This document shows positions 1-8,527 of a stretch of DNA of 15,063 nt, piece after piece (within the stretch, counting starts at the first letter, position 1; each line of letters starts with the position of its first letter). The stretch lies in assembly GCA_002391185.1 (NCBI GenBank), contig DGRY01000183.1:3482-18544 (forward strand), given 5' to 3'. Source of the stretch: Prevotella sp. UBA4376. Lineage in GTDB: Bacteria > Bacteroidota > Bacteroidia > Bacteroidales > Bacteroidaceae. The position numbers and the translations under genes were made by a program. The notes under the pieces were generated by a model, which did no database searches, was not told where the DNA came from, and saw nothing but the letters and a program-made list of their open reading frames with translations.

Positions 1-186
1 AACAGCGACTACGAGGCTAAGCGCTCACATGATGTGACTATGCAACGTCTTGAACTGGTGAAGGCTCGTAAGGGCTTGTTCAACGACTGGCTGAAATCAA
101 AGGGAAAACTTGGTGGTCAGCATAAGGTTCCTCGACTGAGTAACTCAAGAACGAATATTGAAAGTATGTTACTTTTGAACAGATGA
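1..186 (+). CDS. GH3 auxin-responsive promoter family protein, C-terminal end (partial)
   Basis: The reading frame is open from the first base and stops at TGA 184-186, giving the last 61 residues of a protein that starts outside the window. The tail contains WLKSKGKLGGQHKVPRLSN, which I recognise as the conserved C-terminus of the bacterial GH3 family. GH3 proteins belong to the adenylate-forming (acyl-CoA synthetase-like) superfamily. In plants they conjugate amino acids to hormones; the substrate of the Bacteroidetes members is not known to me. The stop codon overlaps the start of the next gene (ATGA at 183-186), so the two are probably translationally coupled. The family call rests on the C-terminal motif alone, because the catalytic part is not visible. 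Confidence 0.75.
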   Translation, partial: NSDYEAKRSHDVTMQRLELVKARKGLFNDWLKSKGKLGGQHKVPRLSNSRTNIESMLLLNR

Positions 187-2153
187 AGATAAAGATTATA
201 TTGCTGCTTTCGCTGGTGCTCATTACGAGTTGCGCTCGAATGGGACAGCCTGATGGAGGATGGTATGATGAACAGCCTCCAAAGGTTATTGGTGCTTCGC
301 CAGCCGACAAGGGCGTTAACGTGAAGAGTCAGAAGGTGGTTATCAGGTTTGATGAGTTTGTCAAGATTGATAACGCAACAGAGAATGTTATAGTGTCGCC
401 TCCTCAGCTTGAAACACCTGAGATTGCGGCAAAGGGAAAGAGTATAGAAGTGAAGCTTCTCGACTCTCTTAAAGCCAACACCACCTATACTGTTGACTTT
501 AGCGATGCCATCAGCGATAACAACGAGAACAATCCTTTGGGAAACTACACCTATACCTTTTCTACAGGTGCCGAAATCGACACAATGGAGGTTGCTGGAT
601 ATGTGGTTGAAGCAAACAACCTTGAACCAGTAAAGGGTATTCTTGTGGGATTATATGATGATCTTGCCGACTCTGCTTTCCAAAAGAAGCCTATGCTAAG
701 AGTGAGCCGCACCGATGCTTCTGGGCATTTTGTTATTAAAGGCGTGAAGAATGGCAAATATCGTGTTTATGCCCTTCAGGATGCCGATGGCGACTACAGA
801 TTTGGACAGAAATCAGAAAAGATAGCTTTTAGCAGCGAGGTGTTCACAACAGCCTGTTATCCAGACACGCGTCAGGACACTCTTTGGACCGACACCCTGC
901 ACATTGCAAGCATCTCTCGTTCTAAATACACTCATTTCACACCTGATAATATTGTTCTTCGTGCTTTCAACGAAGTGTTTACTGCACGTTATCTCACCAA
1001 GAACGAAAGAGTGAACCACGACCACTTTGTGCTGGCATTCAGCTATGGCGACAAAGAACTGCCAAAGATAAAGGGATTGAACTTTAATGAAAAAGATGCC
1101 TTTATCATTAATGCCAATACACAGAAAGATTCTATTGTTTACTGGCTGCGCGATACGGCTCTTGTTAATCAAGACACATTGCGTATGGAAGTGCAATATA
1201 TGGCTACAGATAGCCTTGGAGGGTTGGAATTGCAGACCGACACATTAGAGATGCTCTCAAAGGTGTCGTATGCAAAGCGTATGAAAGACCAGAAAAAGGC
1301 ATTTGAGAAATGGCAGAAACAACAGGAAAAAGCCAAGAAGAAAGGCGAACCTTACGACTCAATAATGCCAAAGGAACCATTGCGACTGAAGTTTGATGTT
1401 CCTACAACGCTTAATCCCGACCAAAACATACTCATAACAAGTCAGGTGCCGTTGGATAGTATTGATATATCAAAGATTCATCTTTATTCCAAGCACGATT
1501 CCTTGTGGTATAACGCCCGCTTTGAGTTGCAGGCTGTGCAATTAGCTCAGAATGGTTTGCCAGAAGCTATTCCTGATGCTCAGTTACCATTGCACGAGAT
1601 GTATCAACTCTTGGGCGAGTGGCAGCCAGGAATAGAATATAGTCTTGAGGTTGATAGTGCAGCTTTTGTTGACATATATGGTAACTGTTCTGCAAAGATT
1701 AAAAATGGTTTCAAGGTGGGAAATAACGATGACTATTGTTCTTTGTTGCTCACCATAAAAGGTATGGAAGAACAGAGTTGTATCGTTCAACTTCTCGATC
1801 GCTCAGAAAAGGTGGTTAAGGAGATTATTACAGATAATGGCACAGCCGAATTCTTCTATCTTAAACCTGAGACATATTACTTACGTCTAATTGTTGATAA
1901 TAACAAGAATGGCAAATGGGATACCGGAGATTTCGAGAAGAATATCCAACCTGAAGAGGTGTATTACTTCTCAGAAAAGTTGGAATGTAGAGCTAAATGG
2001 GACCTCACAGAAACATGGAATCCTAAAGCTAAAGAACTATATAAGCAAAAGCCAGCAGATATAAAGAAGCAAAAGGGTGATAAGAAGAAAACAATAAAAC
2101 GAAGAAATATGGAAAGAGCCAGAGAACTTGGAATAGAATACATACCAAGGTAA
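183..2153 (+). CDS. Ig-like (Big_5) domain lipoprotein
   Basis: This 656-residue protein starts with a lipoprotein signal: a hydrophobic stretch and the lipobox ITSC, with the lipidated Cys at residue 17. The lineage-typical GG-x-YDE-x-PP segment follows. Residues of about 31-130 (PPKVIGASPADKGVNV through YTFSTG) match a bacterial Ig-like fold of the Big_5/SbsA type. Residues of about 133-215 look like a carboxypeptidase-regulatory or prealbumin-like beta domain (GHFVIKGVKNGKYRVYAL). A charged, Lys/Gln-rich helix lies near the middle. A second prealbumin-like segment with DNNKNGKWDTGDF, a possible Ca-binding Asp/Asn loop, lies near the C-terminus, and the tail is very Lys/Arg-rich. It is probably anchored in the outer membrane facing the periplasm; the role is unknown. 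The start overlaps the GH3 stop by 4 bases, and a DUF3108 gene follows. The family assignment is firm and the function is not. Confidence 0.85.
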   Translation: MKIKIILLLSLVLITSCARMGQPDGGWYDEQPPKVIGASPADKGVNVKSQKVVIRFDEFVKIDNATENVIVSPPQLETPEIAAKGKSIEVKLLDSLKANTTYTVDFSDAISDNNENNPLGNYTYTFSTGAEIDTMEVAGYVVEANNLEPVKGILVGLYDDLADSAFQKKPMLRVSRTDASGHFVIKGVKNGKYRVYALQDADGDYRFGQKSEKIAFSSEVFTTACYPDTRQDTLWTDTLHIASISRSKYTHFTPDNIVLRAFNEVFTARYLTKNERVNHDHFVLAFSYGDKELPKIKGLNFNEKDAFIINANTQKDSIVYWLRDTALVNQDTLRMEVQYMATDSLGGLELQTDTLEMLSKVSYAKRMKDQKKAFEKWQKQQEKAKKKGEPYDSIMPKEPLRLKFDVPTTLNPDQNILITSQVPLDSIDISKIHLYSKHDSLWYNARFELQAVQLAQNGLPEAIPDAQLPLHEMYQLLGEWQPGIEYSLEVDSAAFVDIYGNCSAKIKNGFKVGNNDDYCSLLLTIKGMEEQSCIVQLLDRSEKVVKEIITDNGTAEFFYLKPETYYLRLIVDNNKNGKWDTGDFEKNIQPEEVYYFSEKLECRAKWDLTETWNPKAKELYKQKPADIKKQKGDKKKTIKRRNMERARELGIEYIPR

Positions 2154-2246
2154 TTTGGAATTACGAATGTGAAATTTGAAATTACGAATAGGTTGCGCAA
2201 AGCGCAATTACGAATTAAGAATTACAAGTTTTGAACCAAAGGTCAC
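2154..2246 (+). repeat. Intergenic repeat copy A: AT-rich tract, palindrome, GAACCAAAGGTCAC word
   Basis: This is the gap between the Ig-like lipoprotein gene and the DUF3108 gene. It opens with degenerate AT-rich words (AATTTGGAATTACGAATGTG and similar). A perfect hairpin follows: arm TTGCGC 2193-2198, loop AAA, arm GCGCAA 2202-2207. Then comes ATTACGAATT, and the word GAACCAAAGGTCAC at 2233-2246. The same order recurs at 8528-8635. No TAnnTTTG promoter was seen here, so the downstream gene probably shares the upstream transcript. Confidence 0.55.
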
Positions 2247-2281
2247 TGACCGAGGGGAGTAAACAATAAAAAAGGAAATAT

Positions 2282-3094
2282 ATGAAACTGAAGAAATTTA
2301 TCCTTGCGGTAGTAATGATGCTTGCTGCTTACTCTGTAAATGCACAATGCTCATTCCGCAACACAGCTTTTAAATCAGGAGAGTTTCTCTCATACAACCT
2401 ATATTACAACTGGAAATTTGTATGGGTTAAGGTAGGAACGGCTTCTATGTACACAGTTCAGAGTAGATATAATGGCAAACCAGCATATCGTGGTTCGCTC
2501 ACAACACGAGGAAATGGTCGTCTCGATGATTTCTTCATCTTACGCGATACTCTTTTGTGCTATAACACTCTCGAACTCGAACCTCTTTATTTCCGCAAGG
2601 GAGCTCGTGAGGGAAATCGTTATACTGTAGATGAGGTGTATTATAGCTATAGTGGAAATAAAGTGAATCTGCGTCAGCATCGTGTTCATGATGATGGAGA
2701 AAACATTTGGAAAAAGGGCACTTCGTCAGAGTGTGTTTACGACATGATGAGTATATTCTTGCGTGCTCGCTCTTTCAATCCTACATCATGGAAGAAGGGA
2801 CATATAGTGAAGTTCCCTATGGCTGATGGAAAAAACTGCACTAATGCTCAGTTGCTTTATCAAGGAAAGCAAACCATCAAAGCCGACAACGGACATAAAT
2901 ATCGCTGTTTAAAGTTGGCTTATCAAGAGAAGGAAGACAATGGAAAATACAAGAGCATCGTTGACTTCTATGTTACTGATGATAGCAACCATATCCCTAT
3001 TCGTCTTGATATGTATCTGAGATTTGGTTATGCCAAGGCTTTCCTCACAAACATGAAGGGAATACGTAGCAATGTTGCTTCACAGATAAAATAA
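2282..3094 (+). CDS. DUF3108 domain-containing secreted protein
   Basis: This 270-residue protein has a clear signal peptide, MKLKKFILAVVMMLAAYSVNA, with likely cleavage before Gln22. The mature part (FKSGEFLSYNLYYNWKFVWV, VGTASM, then a beta-rich body including RLDDFFILRDTL, MMSIFLRARSF and VDFYVTDDSNHIPIRLD) matches the DUF3108 family, a periplasmic or outer-membrane-associated beta-sheet fold of unknown function. Length is normal for the family. The start is supported by AAGGAAATAT just before the ATG. It is the last gene of the + strand group and is followed 19 bases later by a strong terminator. I see no catalytic motif and do not assign a reaction. Confidence 0.85.
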   Translation: MKLKKFILAVVMMLAAYSVNAQCSFRNTAFKSGEFLSYNLYYNWKFVWVKVGTASMYTVQSRYNGKPAYRGSLTTRGNGRLDDFFILRDTLLCYNTLELEPLYFRKGAREGNRYTVDEVYYSYSGNKVNLRQHRVHDDGENIWKKGTSSECVYDMMSIFLRARSFNPTSWKKGHIVKFPMADGKNCTNAQLLYQGKQTIKADNGHKYRCLKLAYQEKEDNGKYKSIVDFYVTDDSNHIPIRLDMYLRFGYAKAFLTNMKGIRSNVASQIK

Positions 3095-3113
3095 CTAACC
3101 CAAAGATACAAAT

Positions 3114-3150
3114 AAAGCCTCTTTCATAGTTCTTATGAAAGAGGCTTTTT
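3114..3150 (+). terminator. Rho-independent terminator, probably bidirectional
   Basis: A perfect 15-bp stem (AAAGCCTCTTTCATA at 3114-3128 with TATGAAAGAGGCTTT at 3134-3148) encloses a 5-base loop and ends in a run of five T. It lies in the 76-base gap between the convergent DUF3108 and ispG genes. On the - strand the stem is followed by the weaker TTTATTTG, so it may also terminate the ispG operon. Confidence 0.9.
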
Positions 3151-3170
3151 CAATTCTCATTACTCCACAT

Positions 3171-5069
3171 TTATTTTTGGCTTGCTTTTATCAAAGCGAG
3201 AAGATGCTCAACGGCAACTTCCTGTGGGATGTTCTTCTCAATGAGTTCCTGTTTGCGATAAAGCGACACGCGGTTAGGACCAGCACCAACATAGCCAAAG
3301 TCGGCATCAGCCATTTCACCAGGACCATTAACAATGCAGCCCATGATACCTATCTTCAAGCCCTTCATGCCCTTGGTGGCTTCACGAATTTTAGCGATAG
3401 TCTCACGCAGGTCGTAGAGTGTACGTCCGCATCCAGGACAGCTGATGTATTCGGTTTTTGATACACGCAGGCGGGCTGCCTGAAGAATGCCAAATGCTGT
3501 TTCTACAACATCCTGTTGAGCTATGTCGCCATCGTTCATAAGCCAGAGACCATCGGTAAGACCGTCTATCATGAGAGCGCCCATATCGGCTGCTGCTTCA
3601 AGCTGGAAATCTTCTTTCTCGCTTGCGCTGTGCCTATACATCTCGGCAAACACAACAGGATTCTTCATTCCAGCTTCGCTCATTTCGTGAACGAGAGCAC
3701 GCTGGTCGCCTAAGCGGTTTTGATGATTGCTCACGCAAACAACTACTATCTCTGGATGATATTTCAGGCAAGCAAGATATTCCTTTGCAGGAGTACCATA
3801 TTGCAGTACAAGGAATTTAAGTTCAGAAGGAATAAGACTCAATGCTGGCATTGCTGTTGCAGGGAAGATAGGGTAAACCTTAGCTTCAGAACCAGTGATA
3901 GTGCCATCAGCTGCAATTCTGCCTTCAGCAGTCATTTCGCCATAGACATTGTAGTCGAGAATGTAGCTTTGTCCCTTTGCAGGCTTCTCAGGTAATGTAT
4001 TCTTTACATAGATATAGTCTGCTCGTTGTTCGCTGGCTGTAACAATCTCGGCATCGTTATTGTTTGCTGTTGCAATAACAACAGGAACATTGTCGCCACC
4101 GATATTTTTAACAGCCTTTGTTTCGCGACGAGAAGGATGTACCCAATCAAACTTAGGATCGGCAGTAGCAGGAATGAGCAGATGCTTCTCCTTACGACGT
4201 ATGTAGCGCACAAGATGATCGGCAACAGGAATCTCGGCTGCTGGTTCTTCGCTCAGACTAACACGAATAGTGTCGCCAATACCATCTGCCAAGAGTGCAC
4301 CAATACCTACGGCACTCTTTATTCGTCCATCCTCGCCTTCACCGGCTTCGGTAACCCCAAGATGCAGAGGATAGTGCATATCCTCCTTGTTCATGGTATC
4401 TACCAACAGACGCATGGAGCGTACCATGACAACGGTGTTGCTTGATTTTATAGAGATAACTACATCATTGAAGTTTTCCTTCTTGCAGATGCGCAAAAAT
4501 TCCATGCAGCTTTCTACGATACCTTCTGGGGTGTCGCCATAGCGGTTGCGTATGCGATCGCTCAAGCTACCATGGTTAACACCAATGCGAATGGCTGTGT
4601 GATGTTCCTTGCATATATTGAGGAAAGGCACAAAACGGTCTTCAATCTTTTTGAGTTCCTGAGCATATTCCTCGTCGGTGTATTCGAGCTTTATGAACTT
4701 ACGGGCAGGATCAACATAGTTACCTGGATTTATGCGAACCTTCTCAACGTATCTGGCTGCCACATCAGCCACATTAGGGTTGAAGTGCACATCGGCAACG
4801 AGGGGAGTGTTGTATCCGTCTTTGCGTATTCCTGCTTTTATGTTCTCCAGATTCTCAGCCTCTATGGAGCCTTGTGTGGTGAGACGTACAAGTTCACCAC
4901 CAGCCTTGATAATTTCTTCAGACTGGCGAATACATGCTTCTGTGTCGCGGGTGTTGGTTGTTGTCATAGACTGTATGCGTACAGGGTTGCTGCCACCTAT
5001 GTCTAATTTGCCAACGTGCACCACAGACGACTCTCTGCGAGAATAGTTGAACAAGTCTATTTCACTCAT
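3171..5069 (-). CDS. ispG: 4-hydroxy-3-methylbut-2-en-1-yl diphosphate synthase (long form)
   Basis: IspG (GcpE) is an iron-sulfur enzyme of the MEP pathway. It reduces 2-C-methyl-erythritol 2,4-cyclodiphosphate to HMBPP, a precursor of isoprenoids, in the cytoplasm. The N-terminal TIM-barrel part is clear (IQSMTTTNTRDTEAC, LVRLTTQG, VADVHFNP, IRIGVNHGSLS). The C-terminal [4Fe-4S] domain has CPGCGR (Cys544, Cys547), GIMGCIVNGPGE (Cys578) and Glu585, all the expected cluster ligands. At 632 residues it is much longer than the approximately 370-residue enterobacterial enzyme. The extra roughly 230 residues lie between barrel and cluster domain, as in plant, chlamydial and Bacteroidetes enzymes. 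The ATG is preceded by AAGG. It is the last gene of the operon, 45 bases after purE, and ends against the terminator at 3114-3150. Confidence 0.97.
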   Translation of the reverse strand: MSEIDLFNYSRRESSVVHVGKLDIGGSNPVRIQSMTTTNTRDTEACIRQSEEIIKAGGELVRLTTQGSIEAENLENIKAGIRKDGYNTPLVADVHFNPNVADVAARYVEKVRINPGNYVDPARKFIKLEYTDEEYAQELKKIEDRFVPFLNICKEHHTAIRIGVNHGSLSDRIRNRYGDTPEGIVESCMEFLRICKKENFNDVVISIKSSNTVVMVRSMRLLVDTMNKEDMHYPLHLGVTEAGEGEDGRIKSAVGIGALLADGIGDTIRVSLSEEPAAEIPVADHLVRYIRRKEKHLLIPATADPKFDWVHPSRRETKAVKNIGGDNVPVVIATANNNDAEIVTASEQRADYIYVKNTLPEKPAKGQSYILDYNVYGEMTAEGRIAADGTITGSEAKVYPIFPATAMPALSLIPSELKFLVLQYGTPAKEYLACLKYHPEIVVVCVSNHQNRLGDQRALVHEMSEAGMKNPVVFAEMYRHSASEKEDFQLEAAADMGALMIDGLTDGLWLMNDGDIAQQDVVETAFGILQAARLRVSKTEYISCPGCGRTLYDLRETIAKIREATKGMKGLKIGIMGCIVNGPGEMADADFGYVGAGPNRVSLYRKQELIEKNIPQEVAVEHLLALIKASQK

Positions 5070-5114
5070 ATTTTACCTTTTTACAGTTTTATCTTTTTAC
5101 TTTTTTACCCTTTC

Positions 5115-5621
5115 TTAGCACTTATATTCGTAATCTTTTATTTCTGCCAGTTCTTTGTTTGCCTTTTCAATCTTAGCACCGAGTCCGGCTTTCCATGCGT
5201 CAACCTTCTTGGCAACATCTTCATCGGCAAGGGCAATCATCTCGGCAGCAAGAACAGCTGCATTCTGGGCAGCATTAACGCCTACGGTGGCTACGGGTAT
5301 GCCTGGAGGCATCTGAATGATGCTCAACATGGCGTCGAGACCATCGAGCATTCCCTTGATAGGTACACCAATTACAGGCAGAGAGGTTGAAGCTGCGATA
5401 ACTCCAGGAAGGGCAGCAGCCATACCTGCAGCAGCGATGATGACCTTGATGCCACGCTCTTTAGCACCTTTGGCAAATGCTTCAACAGCATCTGGAGTGC
5501 GATGAGCAGAGAGTGCGTTTACTTCAAAAGGAATCTTGTTGTCGTTAAGCCATTTGCAGGCTTTTTCCATCACGGGCAGATCACTTGTTGATCCCATGAT
5601 GATACTAACTAATGGTTTCAT
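5115..5621 (-). CDS. purE: N5-carboxyaminoimidazole ribonucleotide mutase (class I PurE)
   Basis: PurE moves the carboxyl group of N5-CAIR to carbon 4 to give CAIR in de novo purine synthesis (cytoplasm). The 168-residue protein shows the class I signatures: MGSTSD at residues 9-14 (phosphate loop), ALSAHRTP at 36-43 with the catalytic His40, AAAGMAAALPGVIA, VIGVPIKG, and SIIQMPPGIPVATVGVNAAQNA. Length and motif order are normal and no key residue is missing. No purK partner lies in the window, so the CO2-fixing step would be encoded elsewhere. The gene sits 16 bases after the PAP2-like gene and 45 bases before ispG on the same strand, so co-transcription is very likely. Confidence 0.96.
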   Translation of the reverse strand: MKPLVSIIMGSTSDLPVMEKACKWLNDNKIPFEVNALSAHRTPDAVEAFAKGAKERGIKVIIAAAGMAAALPGVIAASTSLPVIGVPIKGMLDGLDAMLSIIQMPPGIPVATVGVNAAQNAAVLAAEMIALADEDVAKKVDAWKAGLGAKIEKANKELAEIKDYEYKC

Positions 5622-5637
5622 ATGTTATAATTTGTTT

Positions 5638-6258
5638 CTATACTATCAGTATTATATATCCGCCAAGGATAAATCCAAGACAGTATCCTCCTACAATCTG
5701 TGAAAGCGAGTGCTGGCGAAGCACCATGCGACTTGTGCCCACTATTCCTGCCAATACAAGAACGAAACACAGCCACCAGATGGGGTTGAAAGAGAAGATT
5801 ACGGCAAATGCAAGCAAAGCTCCTGTAACGCCGCCTATGGCTGCTGAATGAACGGATATCTTCCACCAGATGTTTATTATGGCGCAAAGCACCTGAATAA
5901 TCAAAGCTCCCATAAGGATGCTGCCCATGAAATGAGGGGTGTGCAAAAGTATGTTCATGACATAGTAGCACACGAAATAGCATAGTATGCTGATGAGGTA
6001 GGGCACCATTCGTCGTTCTTTCTGGCTTAGCTGCCATGGTGTCCAGCCTTGATATCGGCGATACATTCGGATGAGCAGCGTGGGCAGTAATACCGTAAAA
6101 CTGTAAACCAGACCAAGAACGCTGAGTTTGTAGCTTGTGGGCAACAAGCTCAGATAGCTGAAAATGAACAGAGCTACCAGTCCCACCATGGGTAGATAGA
6201 GTGGTGAGAACACCATGCTCATGATTCTTGCGGTCAATATAATATTCTTTTCATTCAT
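5638..6258 (-). CDS. PAP2-like integral membrane phosphatase family protein (degenerate motifs)
   Basis: A 206-residue, very hydrophobic protein with about six membrane segments and little else outside the membrane. The C-terminal half has the layout of PAP2/type 2 phosphatidic acid phosphatases. Motif 2 is SVHS at 135-138 (canonical PSGH), and motif 3 is SRMVLRQH at 176-183 (canonical SRx5H). Motif 1 is reduced to QKERRMVP (79-86) instead of Kx6RP, and the residue that should be Asp four positions after the motif-3 His is Gln187. The two His are kept. It may act on a lipid pyrophosphate such as undecaprenyl diphosphate, or be a catalytically altered family member; the sequence cannot decide. 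It is 28 bases after rpoN and 16 before purE. Confidence 0.8.
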   Translation of the reverse strand: MNEKNIILTARIMSMVFSPLYLPMVGLVALFIFSYLSLLPTSYKLSVLGLVYSFTVLLPTLLIRMYRRYQGWTPWQLSQKERRMVPYLISILCYFVCYYVMNILLHTPHFMGSILMGALIIQVLCAIINIWWKISVHSAAIGGVTGALLAFAVIFSFNPIWWLCFVLVLAGIVGTSRMVLRQHSLSQIVGGYCLGFILGGYIILIV

Positions 6259-6286
6259 ATTTTTGCATCAGCCTTGTACTGACGGG

Positions 6287-7810
6287 TTATTGCTTTCTTA
6301 AACGGGCTATGGCAAAGCCAAGTTGCTCACGGTATTTGGCAACTGTTCTGCGAGCTATTGGGAAGCCTTTTTGTTTTAGTTCTTTGGCAAGAGAGTCGTC
6401 AGAGAGTGGTGCCGTCTTGTCTTCGGCATTAATAAGTTCTTTTAAAGCAATCTTTATCTTGCGGATAGATACTTCCTGTCCGTCCTCTCTGGTGTATTTG
6501 TCGCTAAAGAAAAATCTCAATGGGAATGTGCCCCATTTGGTTTGAGCATACTTGATGTTGCTCACACGACTAATGGTTGATTTGTCGAGATTTGTTTTCT
6601 TTGCAATATCTTCCAGAATCATAGGCTTCATGTCGGCTTCGTCGCCATCAACAAAGAAATCGTGTTGCCATTCTATAATGGCTTTCATTGTGAGGATGAG
6701 TGTTTGCTGGCGTTGTTTCACAGCGTTTATGAAGCCTTGTGCCTTGTCAAGCTTTTCTTTTGCGTATAGCAGAGCTTCCTTGTCTCTGCGGTTCATGTTG
6801 TCATTGTTGGCGTTGTAGGCATCAACCATTTCAACAAATGATGGCGACACTTTCAACTCGGGGATATTTCCGTTGTTAAGTGTAAAGGTCACTATTCCGT
6901 CATCGCTGGTATCTACAATGAAGTCTGGGGTTATCTGCTGAGTGCTTCTGCCTTCGGTTTCAGCAAGTGCTGCTCCAGGCTTTGGGTTTAGCTTTCTCAG
7001 CTCTTTCTGTAGGGTTTCAATCTGTGTGTCGTTGAGTTGCATATTCTGCTTAATTTTGTCCCAATGATTCTTGGTGAAGTCATCGAAATGGTTTTTAATT
7101 ACATCTTCCATGGCGTTGTGCAGTCGTGGGTAGGGGTCAATGCCTTCTTCTGCGTCGTCTGTGCGTTTGCGTTGTATCTGCAAGAGCAGACATTCCTGTA
7201 GTGAGCGTCCACCAATTCCTGCTGGGTCCATAGTTTGCAGCTTATACAACACGTTCTCTATGTTTTTCACAGGTACGTCAATGTTATGGTATATTGCCAA
7301 CTCGTCGCATATATTGTCAAGATCCTTTCTCAGCAGTCCGTCATCATCGAGACTTCCTATTAGGTATTCCATTATCAGCTGTTCCTGCTCAGACAGTTCC
7401 ATGATGCCCATCTGCTCGTTCAGTTTGTCGTAGAACGATGTGTTGTCGCCCCATACCATCTCCTCGTAGTCGGCATTATCTTTGTTGCTGACATAGCTGG
7501 ATGGTAATGGTAGTTCGTCGTCGGCTCCCATTGTTTCAAGGGCAGAGTCGAGAGCTTCTTGTCGTTCCTCCTGCTCATATTCTTCCTCGCTGTCGTTGTC
7601 CAAAGAGTCAGAACCTTCAGAGGTATCATACATCTCATCCTCTTCGCGCCCTTTTTCAAGAGCGGGATTGTCATCAAGCTCAGCATTCACGCTCTCCTCA
7701 AGTTCTGTCAACGGCATCTCCAACAGGTGCACCAAAAGCATCTGCTGTTGTGAAAGTCGCTGCATCTGAGCAAGTTTCTGTTCCTGCGTTTGAATTAGTT
7801 TCTGAGCCAT
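6287..7810 (-). CDS. rpoN: RNA polymerase sigma-54 factor
   Basis: Sigma-54 directs RNA polymerase to -24/-12 promoters and needs AAA+ activators to open DNA. This 507-residue protein has the full domain order. Region I is Gln/Leu-rich (residues 1-50: QTQEQKLAQMQRLSQQQMLL, LLEMPLTELEE) and contacts the activator. An acidic linker of about residues 55-100 follows, then the core-binding part. A helix-turn-helix lies near residues 398-420 (IAKKTNLDKSTISRVSN). The RpoN box ARRTVAKYRE is at 486-495 and is the family's diagnostic -24 recognition motif. Nothing is truncated. It is the second gene of the operon, 21 bases after the conserved hypothetical gene. No bacterial enhancer-binding activator is encoded in the window. 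Confidence 0.97.
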   Translation of the reverse strand: MAQKLIQTQEQKLAQMQRLSQQQMLLVHLLEMPLTELEESVNAELDDNPALEKGREEDEMYDTSEGSDSLDNDSEEEYEQEERQEALDSALETMGADDELPLPSSYVSNKDNADYEEMVWGDNTSFYDKLNEQMGIMELSEQEQLIMEYLIGSLDDDGLLRKDLDNICDELAIYHNIDVPVKNIENVLYKLQTMDPAGIGGRSLQECLLLQIQRKRTDDAEEGIDPYPRLHNAMEDVIKNHFDDFTKNHWDKIKQNMQLNDTQIETLQKELRKLNPKPGAALAETEGRSTQQITPDFIVDTSDDGIVTFTLNNGNIPELKVSPSFVEMVDAYNANNDNMNRRDKEALLYAKEKLDKAQGFINAVKQRQQTLILTMKAIIEWQHDFFVDGDEADMKPMILEDIAKKTNLDKSTISRVSNIKYAQTKWGTFPLRFFFSDKYTREDGQEVSIRKIKIALKELINAEDKTAPLSDDSLAKELKQKGFPIARRTVAKYREQLGFAIARLRKQ

Positions 7811-7831
7811 AATGCTAAAAAATATTTTGTA

Positions 7832-8476
7832 TTATTTATACCATGCCGACATCTGTGCCGCCTCGGCAGAAAGTTTTTCGGGATCGTTGCCGTAGCGTTG
7901 CCACACCCGCTGGCAATCTGGAAGCAGAGGCGGAAGGTCGAGGTCCAAGCGGTTTAGATAAGGGTCACATTGCATGAACACCTCAAGCACCATTGCCACC
8001 TTCTCAGCCTTTATCTTCAACAATCGTGCCAATTCCTGTACCTCGGGCGTTTCAGCCACCATGGTGATAGGAGTGAGGCGGAAATACAGGTCGAGAATCA
8101 TCGTCAGGGCAACAATTGTCAGTTCTCCGTCAGCCTCAAGTGGTCGATAGTTCTTCTCCCACGACTCGTTTACTTCTACATCTTTGTAGAACACATCCTT
8201 CTGTCCGAATCCACTCATATTCCGCAGTTTCTCCACCTCTGCCGCCAATCGTTTAGGATGCTCGGCATAGGTGTTCCATAGTTGTTGCATCTGTGGAGAA
8301 TCCTGACGTCGAATGCGAAACATCTGATTATATAGATATTTCGGTTCAATGTGTAGTTCAAGTGCAAGATTAATAAGTGAGCGTGAATAAATTGATTTCA
8401 CCCCCATTGGCTTTTTTATGTAAAGTTGCAAAAGCAACAGCCAATAATCGTCTTGCCATAAAGGATGTGTAGTCAT
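7832..8476 (-). CDS. Conserved hypothetical protein, first gene of the rpoN operon
   Basis: I do not recognise a named domain. With the ATG at 8474-8476 the protein has 214 residues (MTTHPLWQDDYWLLLLQLY at the start), no signal peptide and no membrane segment, and is largely helical: YSRSLINLALELHIEPKYLYNQMFRIRR in the N-terminal third, and ELARLLKIKAEKVAMVLEVFMQCDPYLNR near the C-terminus. The end of the N-terminal segment could be a helix-turn-helix, but this is weak. A 16-codon upstream extension opens with TTG at 8524, but that TTG lies in the -33 box of the promoter at 8495-8526, so it would not be in the transcript. The position directly ahead of rpoN (21-base gap) suggests co-expression with sigma-54; any regulatory link is inference. 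Confidence 0.8.
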   Translation of the reverse strand: MTTHPLWQDDYWLLLLQLYIKKPMGVKSIYSRSLINLALELHIEPKYLYNQMFRIRRQDSPQMQQLWNTYAEHPKRLAAEVEKLRNMSGFGQKDVFYKDVEVNESWEKNYRPLEADGELTIVALTMILDLYFRLTPITMVAETPEVQELARLLKIKAEKVAMVLEVFMQCDPYLNRLDLDLPPLLPDCQRVWQRYGNDPEKLSAEAAQMSAWYK

Positions 8477-8494
8477 AACCGTATAGCTTTTCTG

Positions 8495-8526
8495 CAAATT
8501 TACGAAAAAACGAGTGCAGAACAAAA
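8495..8526 (-). promoter_or_regulatory. Bacteroidetes-type promoter of the rpoN-purE-ispG operon
   Basis: Reading the - strand, TTTTG (8526-8522) is the -33 box and TAAATTTG (8502-8495) the -7 box, separated by 19 bases, which matches the known Bacteroidetes consensus (TTTG, 19-21 bp, TAnnTTTG). Transcription would start near 8488-8491, leaving a leader of only about 12-15 bases before the ATG at 8476. Confidence 0.8.
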
Positions 8527-8527
8527 T

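Noticed and set aside
3135..5046. Several long open frames on the + strand opposite ispG.
   Set aside because: They are antisense to a well-supported gene, lack family motifs and leaders, and arise from its codon bias.
3171..5069. Extra length of IspG as a novel gene fusion.
   Set aside because: The inserted domain is the known long form shared by plants, Chlamydia and Bacteroidetes.
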